Shown in pieces: positions 1 to 5,194 of a DNA stretch of 6,318 nucleotides. The position numbers and the translations under genes are program-made. Below the pieces are notes generated by a model. That model saw only the letters and a list, made by a program, of their open reading frames with translations. It had not been told where the DNA came from and made no database searches. The stretch comes from Desulfovibrionaceae bacterium (GTDB lineage: Bacteria; Desulfobacterota; Desulfovibrionia; Desulfovibrionales; Desulfovibrionaceae). The stretch is from contig JAGADT010000114.1 in NCBI GenBank assembly GCA_017613475.1, positions 1 through 6,318 on the forward strand, read 5' to 3'. Each line of letters opens with the position of its first letter. The first letter of the stretch is position 1.

Positions 1-26
1 CAGAAAAACACATTCCCATGCCAGGA

Positions 27-50
27 CTTCCCTAACCTTTGGCCGGGAAG
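27..50 (-). terminator. Weak hairpin after the CGGC gene, possible terminator
   Basis: CTTCCC (27-32) and GGGAAG (45-50) can pair around a 12-nt loop, 15 bp after the stop codon. The nearest T-run on the minus strand (4-8) is about 18 nt beyond the stem, so it is a poor intrinsic terminator. It is the only candidate seen in the gene-free first 65 bases. Confidence 0.25.
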
Positions 51-65
51 GCCTAAATACGCGGC

Positions 66-422
66 TTATGCTTTGGGGGCATGGCCCGAAGCCTCATGCG
101 TATGGTCCAGGACCGTGACCGAATCGCCCAGGCGGCTCCTGATGCAGCCCAGGATTTTTTCCCTGTGCGGGCAGGGAAAATCCATCGGCAGACCCAGGGT
201 GATGCAGGAAGCCAGGGCAATGGCTTCCGCGCCTGCCTTAACAAGGATGCCCGCGCGTGAGACCGCGTTCTTCCCCGGGCATCCACCGCACGACACCAAT
301 CCCACGACTTCGCATGGGCCCAAGGCCTCAAAGGCGCCCTTGCCTTCCGCAGCGCAGCGGAGGTCTTTTGTTCCAGCGCAGAGATGTTCCGTTTGCTGGC
401 AGCGGATAATGCCGACTTTCAT
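66..422 (-). CDS. CGGC-domain, cysteine-rich putative metal-binding protein
   Basis: A 118-residue soluble protein without signal peptide. The name-giving motif SCGGCPG has C45 and C48. In total nine cysteines are present (8, 15, 23, 37, 45, 48, 73, 84, 93), including IRCQQTEHLCAG (6-17) and ASCITLGLPMDFPCPH (71-86), all typical of the CGGC domain family. The family's function is not established; metal or Fe-S binding is predicted from the cysteines. The start has a GGGAGG site 8 nt upstream. It follows tonB by 34 bp on the same strand, so it is probably the last gene of the operon and may receive or sense the imported metal in the cytoplasm. The length is normal for the family. Confidence 0.88.
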   Translation of the reverse strand: MKVGIIRCQQTEHLCAGTKDLRCAAEGKGAFEALGPCEVVGLVSCGGCPGKNAVSRAGILVKAGAEAIALASCITLGLPMDFPCPHREKILGCIRSRLGDSVTVLDHTHEASGHAPKA

Positions 423-456
423 TGTTCCATCCTCCCACGCGTTTTTATCGCCTGCG

Positions 457-972
457 TCAACGCAGCCCGTACTGATACTTGACCTGCAGGGTCACGGGAA
501 TCTTTTCATCCCCGATGATCCTGGGGCGCTTGACAACGCCGCTGGCCGCCCGCACCGCCGCCAGCGCGGCAACATCCAGGCGGCTGTCCCCGGAGCTGGA
601 CGTAAGGACAGGTTCTGAAAAACGGTTGTCCGCCCCGATCATGAAGCTGCATACGGCTACGCCGATCAAATCTTCCCCGCCCTGGATGAAACGCCGCGCG
701 TGAATGGCGTCATCCACATCCTGGAGGTAGCGCAGGTAGGCCCGGCGCTTCATATCGGCCAGGCGCGCTTCCTCCTGGGCGGCTTCAGACGGGGAGCTCA
801 CGCCAAAGCCCTGCCGGGATTTGCCCATGGCTGCCGGCGATTCCATATCCAGGCTGATGGTCGCCTCAACATGCAGCGGCTTTTCCTGCATGTGCCACGG
901 GCCCACAAAGAGCAGGAAATGCGCGAAAAGCGATAAGGCAATGCCTGTGCGCAGGCGTTCTCCATCGGTCAT
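457..972 (-). CDS. tonB: Short TonB-family energy transducer
   Basis: A 171-residue protein anchored by one N-terminal helix (about 11-26) that contains the SxxxH motif (S14, H18) matching the S16/H20 pair of E. coli TonB, which couples to ExbB-ExbD. The C-terminal domain (about 76-168) has the TonB/TolA-like pattern: GVAVCSFMI (104-112), SSGDSRLDVAALAAVRAAS (126-144) and a final strand VTLQVKYQY (160-168). It would carry energy to an outer-membrane receptor. The periplasmic linker (about 30-75) is short and almost lacks the proline-rich spacer of classical TonB (E. coli TonB has 239 residues), so its reach may be limited. The start overlaps the exbD stop. A TolA-like role is the alternative, less likely given the order exbB-exbD-tonB. 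Confidence 0.85.
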   Translation of the reverse strand: MTDGERLRTGIALSLFAHFLLFVGPWHMQEKPLHVEATISLDMESPAAMGKSRQGFGVSSPSEAAQEEARLADMKRRAYLRYLQDVDDAIHARRFIQGGEDLIGVAVCSFMIGADNRFSEPVLTSSSGDSRLDVAALAAVRAASGVVKRPRIIGDEKIPVTLQVKYQYGLR

Positions 973-1397
973 GGCCGGACCCCATCCGCCTTTGGCTGGG
1001 AGGTGGCGATATGCAGCTTTTCGCCCCCCTGGAGGCGCACCTCATCCACAAGGAAAATCAGCGCTTCCACGGGCGCGCGGGGCGATGCCTTGAGCACAAG
1101 CTGGCCAGGCCTTGTGCGGAAGCCGCGCACAATATCATGAATGCGGGCGCGCACCCCTTCCCGCGGGGTTTCAACGCCATCCACGATGAACGTGCCGTCT
1201 TCCAGCAGCCTGAGTTCCGTAACCCTGCCGGACAAGGCCTGGCTGCTCTGGGCCGGGGGCAGGTCAATATCCATCCCGCGCACGGCAAAGGCCGAAGCGA
1301 GAATGAAGAACAAAAGGAGGATGAACACCACGTCGATGAGCGGCGTCAGGTCCGGCTCATCATCCGCCGCGTCCCCGGCCCTGCGGAAATCAAGCAT
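969..1397 (-). CDS. exbD: ExbD/TolR-family biopolymer transport protein
   Basis: The 142-residue protein has a short acidic cytoplasmic N-terminus, then the family signature DLTPLIDVVF (16-25) leading into one transmembrane helix (about 22-40). D22 corresponds to the essential proton-carrying Asp of E. coli ExbD (D25). A periplasmic domain follows (about 45-130), with VLKASPRAPVEALI at 101-114 typical of the family. It works with ExbB as the stator of the TonB motor. It overlaps exbB by 8 bp and tonB by 4 bp (ATGA), the usual sign of coupled translation in one transcript. Confidence 0.92.
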   Translation of the reverse strand: MLDFRRAGDAADDEPDLTPLIDVVFILLLFFILASAFAVRGMDIDLPPAQSSQALSGRVTELRLLEDGTFIVDGVETPREGVRARIHDIVRGFRTRPGQLVLKASPRAPVEALIFLVDEVRLQGGEKLHIATSQPKADGVRP

Positions 1398-2001
1398 CGG
1401 AGCCCTCCCCCTTCTTGCCTGCTGCAAGCATGAGCGCGGCATTGCCGGCATCGGCCAGCGCCGCGCCAATGCGGCGGACCCTGCCGCGGATAAGGCCAAG
1501 GCAAAGCAAAATGGGGATGGCAATCACCAGGCCCGTGGCGGTTGTCAGCAGGGCCTGCCAAATGCCGTCGGCCAGCATGGACATATCCACGCCGGACTTG
1601 GCAGACGCGATGCGGGAAAAAGTTGCAATCATGCCGACAACAGTTCCAAGAAGCCCCAGGAGGGGCGCCAGGCGCGCCAAAAGCCCCAGGAAAGGCAGGC
1701 GCGCTTCCAGCCGGCGCAGGACCTGCTCCCCTTCCATCTTAAGCGCGGCCTCGCGGTGGGGGTGCGCTCCATCCGCCAGCACAGCGGCAAAAGGCTTCAG
1801 GAGCGGCACGGCAGACATCGTTTTCGCCAGGGGACGGAGATCCCCCTCACGCACAGCGTCCCGCAGCAGCGAGTCAAAAGCCCTGCCGGGAAACGGGCAG
1901 GAAAAAAGAAGCAGGAAACGCTCCACGATCAGCGCCAGCGCCACTATGGAAATCGCCAGCAGGGGCCACATGATCAAACCGCCCTGCGCCATCAGCTCCA
2001 T
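1390..2001 (-). CDS. exbB: ExbB/TolQ/MotA-family proton channel protein
   Basis: This 203-residue inner-membrane protein has the three-helix layout of ExbB: helix 1 at about 8-33, a cytoplasmic region with charged residues to about 103, helix 2 at about 104-127 and helix 3 at about 151-172. The conserved block LAPLLGLLGTVVGMI spans 111-125, with T120 and T153/T154 in the places of the pore threonines of E. coli ExbB. With ExbD it forms the proton-driven motor that powers TonB-dependent outer-membrane transport. The start at 2001 is supported by a purine-rich AGGGGAAGGAAG site. The end overlaps exbD by 8 bp, implying coupled translation. TolQ is an alternative name, but the exbD-tonB neighbours and absence of tolA/tolB/pal favour ExbB. 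Confidence 0.9.
   Translation of the reverse strand: MELMAQGGLIMWPLLAISIVALALIVERFLLLFSCPFPGRAFDSLLRDAVREGDLRPLAKTMSAVPLLKPFAAVLADGAHPHREAALKMEGEQVLRRLEARLPFLGLLARLAPLLGLLGTVVGMIATFSRIASAKSGVDMSMLADGIWQALLTTATGLVIAIPILLCLGLIRGRVRRIGAALADAGNAALMLAAGKKGEGSDA
1403..1409 (-). promoter_or_regulatory. Ribosome site fixing the exbD start
   Basis: GGGAGGG lies inside the last codons of exbB, 5 nt before the ATG at 1397. It decides for that start over the in-frame ATG at 1523, which would add 42 residues translated from within exbB. Confidence 0.7.
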
Positions 2002-2016
2002 GACCCAACTTCCTTC

Positions 2017-2042
2017 CCCTGCCTCAGCAGGGTGCTTTTTTT
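2017..2042 (+). terminator. Intrinsic terminator oriented for plus-strand transcription
   Basis: CCCTGC (2017-2022), a CTCA loop and GCAGGG (2027-2032) form a perfect 6-bp stem, followed after TGC by seven T (2036-2042). This is a good rho-independent terminator for plus-strand transcripts. On the minus strand it has A's before and no T's after, so it would not stop the operon. There the same hairpin sits directly against the exbB ribosome site (GGAAGGAAG) and could influence exbB translation. Confidence 0.55.
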
Positions 2043-2072
2043 AAGCCGCAGACGGCATGATTAAAAACCCGA

Positions 2073-3833
2073 TCAAAGCTGAACAGGCTGAAGCGAGCGC
2101 CCGATAAAAACCATGTACGGCTCATCATCCGATTTTTCAGGGGCCGGCTCAAAACTCAGACGCCCCGCCGCAAACTGCGCCACAGCGGGATAGGGTCCGC
2201 CGCCCTGCTCCCCATCATCCAGGAGGATGATGCCCTTGGCCCGCACCAGCCCTTCCCCTGCCTGGCGGATCAAGGCTTCAACGCCCTGCGGGGTGAGCGG
2301 CTTTGGCACGGCGATGGTATAGGAGGCATAGCCCTCGTCGGCGTGCGTCTGCGCGTTCAGGGCGCGGAGAGCCGGCCTGTGCGAAGGCAGCGGGTTTCCG
2401 TAGGGGTGCGCATCCAAAAAGGCATCCAGTTCGGCATAGGGAACCTGCCCGAAACGGGCGCGCAGGACAAGCGCCCTGGGGTTGAGGCGCGCAATGCGCT
2501 TTTCCAGCGCATCCAGCTCAGCAGGCGTTACGGCATCGGCCTTGTTGAGGATAAGCACGTCGGCTTTTTCAATCTGCGTCCGGCGCACGCCCGCTTCTTC
2601 CGGCGCAGCCCCGGCGTGGCGGATAAGGTCCAGGCTGTCCGCAACGGTAATCACCAGGCCAGCCGTGACCAGATCCCGCAGCTTGGCCAGCGCTTCATAC
2701 ACGTTTTCGGGGTTGGCCAGGCCTGTTGTTTCCAGGATAAGGCTTTCCGCCGGCACATCGGCAAGCAGGCGCTCGATGCCAGGGCGCAGGCTGTCTGCCA
2801 AAGAGCAGCACACGCAGCCGTCATCCAGCGCCTCCACTTTCGTTTCAGAACCCAGCAGCGCGGCATCCAGCGCCACCTTGCCAAATTCGTTCTGGATGAC
2901 GCCGGTATAGCGCTCGCGCCCGTTCAGGTAATCCAGCCAGCCGCGCAGGAAGGTTGTTTTCCCCGAGCCAAGGAAGCCTGTAAGGATATGCAGGACAGGG
3001 CGACCCGTGTTTTCCAGAAGCTGCGGCATGCGCCTGAAAGGCAGCTTTGCTGCCACATGCAGCTGATATGGAACAGATGGAAGGGAGGACGACTCTCCAA
3101 ACACGGCTGAAAAGCGGATGACGGACTCGGGATGCTGATCATCCCGCATGAGCCGCCCGCCGCCATAGGCAAAGCCAGGCTCGCTGCCTGAGCCGGCAGA
3201 GAGCTTCGGCGCCTCGCCCAGCTGGTCATGAAGCGTGGCAATAAGCGCGCTGAAAAAAGGCATTGCCAGCCTGTACTGCGGCACGTCCGTTTCCTGCCCG
3301 CCAGGCTCAATCAGCCATTCTCCGGAAGGTGCCGCAACGCCATCCGCCGCAATCACCCGCCGCCTGGCCGCGCAGTGCAGCACAAGGCGCAGAGCGCTGC
3401 CATCCAGCGCGGCATCAAGGGTCATCTGGGCAATCAAAAAGGGAAAGGCCCATTCAGGGCGCCTGGCGAATTCGCGCACGCCTTCTTCATAGCCATCTTC
3501 GAGGGCGATGCGCAGCGCTTCAAGGGGAAAGCGGTCCAGCAAGGGATCATCAGGAGAAACGGGAAAGGCAAAAAGCGAAAAGCCGCCCCTCAGGCAGCCT
3601 GCCTCTGCCCGCTCGCCATCAAAGCGCAGGCCGTAAACAAGGTTATCCGGCTTCGCAATGCGGCAGGTCCAGGCGGGAACAGCCGCGGCGCTGGGGCGCA
3701 CGCCGCGCCAGCCAAGGCCGCGGGCGCGGGGCCTTTCAAAATACGCGGCCGTCAGCACGGAGCCAAGCAGGCTTGCGCTGTCGGTTCCATTATCCGGAGA
3801 AAGGGGCCTGGGGAGGATGGAGTGGAGGTTCAT
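2073..3833 (-). CDS. G3E/COG0523 (CobW-type) GTPase with unrecognised N-terminal extension
   Basis: With the start at 3833 the product has 586 residues, against roughly 320-400 for ordinary COG0523 proteins. The GTPase part starts near residue 280: Walker A GFLGSGKTT (286-294), the family's metal-binding CxCC (C340, C342, C343, in DDGCVCCSL), the ETTG block (368-371) and the guanine-specificity motif NKAD (430-433). A CobW C-terminal-type domain follows at about 500-586. COG0523 members are GTP-dependent metal chaperones or insertases for Zn, Co, Ni or Fe sites. The metal here cannot be read from the sequence, and there is no His-rich metal-binding run. Residues 1-275 are soluble, mixed alpha/beta in look, with Cys at 57, 80 and 153, and I recognise no domain in them. 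An alternative ATG at 3956 would add 41 residues. The gene lies 71 bp before exbB on the same strand, so it probably shares a role in metal uptake or use with exbB-exbD-tonB. Confidence 0.9.
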   Translation of the reverse strand: MNLHSILPRPLSPDNGTDSASLLGSVLTAAYFERPRARGLGWRGVRPSAAAVPAWTCRIAKPDNLVYGLRFDGERAEAGCLRGGFSLFAFPVSPDDPLLDRFPLEALRIALEDGYEEGVREFARRPEWAFPFLIAQMTLDAALDGSALRLVLHCAARRRVIAADGVAAPSGEWLIEPGGQETDVPQYRLAMPFFSALIATLHDQLGEAPKLSAGSGSEPGFAYGGGRLMRDDQHPESVIRFSAVFGESSSLPSVPYQLHVAAKLPFRRMPQLLENTGRPVLHILTGFLGSGKTTFLRGWLDYLNGRERYTGVIQNEFGKVALDAALLGSETKVEALDDGCVCCSLADSLRPGIERLLADVPAESLILETTGLANPENVYEALAKLRDLVTAGLVITVADSLDLIRHAGAAPEEAGVRRTQIEKADVLILNKADAVTPAELDALEKRIARLNPRALVLRARFGQVPYAELDAFLDAHPYGNPLPSHRPALRALNAQTHADEGYASYTIAVPKPLTPQGVEALIRQAGEGLVRAKGIILLDDGEQGGGPYPAVAQFAAGRLSFEPAPEKSDDEPYMVFIGRSLQPVQL

Positions 3834-3840
3834 CTGCACG

Positions 3841-3845
3841 TCCCT
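3841..3845 (-). promoter_or_regulatory. Ribosome site that favours the 3833 start of the GTPase gene
   Basis: AGGGA lies 7 nt before the ATG at 3833. The in-frame ATG further upstream at 3956 has no purine-rich site before it, and the 41 residues between the two are rich in Pro and Arg and look like chance translation of GC-rich leader DNA. Confidence 0.45.
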
Positions 3846-3877
3846 GGAAAAAAGCTGGCAAGCCCGGCGTGGGGGAT

Positions 3878-3905
3878 GCAGGTCCCTGCGGGCAGGTTCC
3901 TGCGG
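3878..3905. repeat. Tandem pair of 14-bp palindromic repeats, candidate operator
   Basis: Two directly adjacent units, GCAGGTCCCTGCGG (3878-3891) and GCAGGTTCCTGCGG (3892-3905), match at 13 of 14 positions. Each contains the palindrome GCAGG-N2-CCTGC. The pair ends 45 bp before the favoured start codon of the GTPase gene (3833). Tandem short palindromes in a leader are the usual form of a site for a dimeric repressor or activator, but an RNA-level role through small stem-loops is also possible. No regulator gene is in the window. Confidence 0.45.
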
Positions 3906-3959
3906 CGGGCCATTCCGCAGCGCGGGTGCAGGCTGCAAAGGCAGGAAAGCCGCCATGGG

Positions 3960-4015
3960 AAAAGCGGCAGGCGCCCCCGCAGCCCCGGAACGGAAGCAGG
4001 GCTGCGGAGGCTTTT
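3960..4015 (-). terminator. GC-rich hairpin after the metallo-hydrolase gene, possible terminator
   Basis: The arms at 3973-3985 and 3999-4011 can pair over 13 positions (one G-U on the minus strand) around a 13-nt loop. Outer AAAAG/CTTTT arms (3960-3964 and 4011-4015) can extend the structure. On the minus strand the T-run comes about 8 nt after the core stem, which weakens it. On the plus strand a TTTT follows the stem directly. The position, 12 bp after the stop codon at 4027, fits transcription ending between the two gene groups. Confidence 0.5.
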
Positions 4016-4026
4016 ACAGGATGAGG

Positions 4027-5184
4027 CTAGGCAGAGAAATCGATCTTATCGCCGTTGCCAAGGTAGTTGGGCGTCTTGGAGCGGAAGCGCGCCGTGCCCT
4101 TGACCACGGGGTAGCCGGCATCAACAAACTTCTGCGCGGTGATCAGACCGGTGCAGTGGTTGCAGCCAACCTTCTTGAGGTCCCACTTCTTGAGGCCGAT
4201 GACAAGGTCATCGTACTTGGGATCCCAGTCGTCAAACGGGGAGATGTGCAGGCCGCCATACAGCCCGTAGAACTGGTCCTTTTCGTACTTGAGTTCCTTG
4301 TACGCGGTATCGGCGAACAGGATGATGCCCTGGTGGCAGCAGCCCGTGATGCTCACGAGGCCCACGTCCTTCACGTTGCAGTACAGGGACATTTCGCCGA
4401 AGACCTTGAAGATGATCGGGCATTCAAACATGTAGAGCGCAACGCCAGGCTGGATCTTGTGCAGGCCCTTCTTGACCTGCGTCCATTCGCCAACGTGCCC
4501 GGAATCCTTAATGTACTGCTTGCCCGGAGGATAGAAGGTGTTCGGGGTGTACACATGCACATTGGGGCCGTACTTGGCCACCACGGGAAAGGCCCAGTAG
4601 TGGTCCATGTGCTCATGCGTCTGGATGAAGCCATCGATCTGGCCGTCGGCAAGCATGCGGTCAATGCCCTCACGCTTAAAGCTCTCTTCCATCCAGTCAT
4701 AGTTCCAGCCGCAGTCGAACAGGTAGCGGGAGATCTTGCCTTCCAGGTCCTCGACTTCCACGAGGCAGGAATAGCCGCCGGCGTTGTCGGCGTCTACGGA
4801 AAGCTCCTTGGCCACGGCCCAGGCTTCGTGCAGGTCGCCCTTCTTGATGTAGGGCTTCAGCTTGGCGATGGCTTCATCGTAGTTGCCCTTGCCAAGCCCC
4901 TTGCCGTTGCCGAAGGGCGCCCAGTTATAGGTGTACTGGTCAACCAGAAGGCCGCCCGCGCCGCTCACGTTCTTCATGAAAATGCTGTTGTCGAACCAGC
5001 TTGTTTCAGAAATGTTCGTCACGCGGACGGATTTGCAGACGCCGATGTCCTGCATGTTGCGCTTGATCTTGGGGAGCATATTGAAGCGCATGGGCGAATA
5101 GGAATACAATCCCATGGCTCCCAGCGTACCGACACCAACGCCGAGCGCCGCACCTTTTACGAAATCACGACGACTGAGAGACAT
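4027..5184 (-). CDS. Tat-exported metallo-beta-lactamase-fold hydrolase, COG1237-like
   Basis: A 385-residue protein with a strong ribosome site (AAGGAGGG, 5189-5196, 4 nt before ATG). Residues 4-10 (SRRDFVK) form a twin-arginine motif, followed by a hydrophobic Gly/Ala stretch to about 26. No clear AxA cleavage site follows, so it may stay membrane-anchored. The metallo-beta-lactamase signature HxHxDH is at 190-195 (H190, H192, D194, H195). Later blocks are GCCH (281-284), GGLH (310-313) and CNHCTG (341-346). Their order matches the COG1237 family (related to the dihydropterin-ribofuranosylaminobenzene phosphate synthase group), where GCSH-, GGFH- and HCTG-like blocks are usual. It should bind one or two metal ions and be active in the periplasm or on the outer membrane face. 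Substrate is unknown; the export signal argues against a folate/methanopterin biosynthetic role. It is preceded by 10 bp and a membrane-protein gene, its likely partner. Confidence 0.87.
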   Translation of the reverse strand: MSLSRRDFVKGAALGVGVGTLGAMGLYSYSPMRFNMLPKIKRNMQDIGVCKSVRVTNISETSWFDNSIFMKNVSGAGGLLVDQYTYNWAPFGNGKGLGKGNYDEAIAKLKPYIKKGDLHEAWAVAKELSVDADNAGGYSCLVEVEDLEGKISRYLFDCGWNYDWMEESFKREGIDRMLADGQIDGFIQTHEHMDHYWAFPVVAKYGPNVHVYTPNTFYPPGKQYIKDSGHVGEWTQVKKGLHKIQPGVALYMFECPIIFKVFGEMSLYCNVKDVGLVSITGCCHQGIILFADTAYKELKYEKDQFYGLYGGLHISPFDDWDPKYDDLVIGLKKWDLKKVGCNHCTGLITAQKFVDAGYPVVKGTARFRSKTPNYLGNGDKIDFSA

Positions 5185-5194
5185 ACCGCCCTCC

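Larger units (their letters stand above)
3834..4026 (-). promoter_or_regulatory. Gene-free leader before the COG0523 GTPase gene
   Basis: If the GTPase starts at 3833, this 193-bp stretch holds no gene. Its upstream part contains the hairpin at 3960-4015 and its middle the tandem palindromes at 3878-3905. A further inverted repeat, CTGCGG/CCGCAG, is at 3900-3905 and 3915-3920. I could not find a convincing -35/-10 pair by eye. The promoter of the downstream five-gene group would be expected here, but that is inferred from layout only. Confidence 0.4.

Noticed and set aside
1398..1523. Longer ExbD starting at 1523
   Set aside because: The extra 42 residues lie inside exbB in another frame. 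The ATG at 1397 has a good ribosome site and gives the normal ExbD length and N-terminus.
1141..2064. Plus-strand open frame of 307 codons opposite exbB and exbD
   Set aside because: It mirrors two well-supported genes, and its product is a low-complexity Arg/Gln/Lys-rich string with no recognisable motif.
3834..3956. N-terminal extension of the GTPase by 41 residues from an ATG at 3956
   Set aside because: There is no ribosome site before 3956, the residues are Pro/Arg-rich and unlike the rest, and AGGGA precedes the ATG at 3833. It is not excluded with certainty.
3850..3960. Possible cobalamin riboswitch upstream of the CobW-type gene, suggested by CAGGAACCTGCC on the minus strand
   Set aside because: The conserved B12-box (GCCACTG) and the other conserved elements are absent, and the resemblance is fully explained by the tandem GCAGG-N2-CCTGC palindromes.
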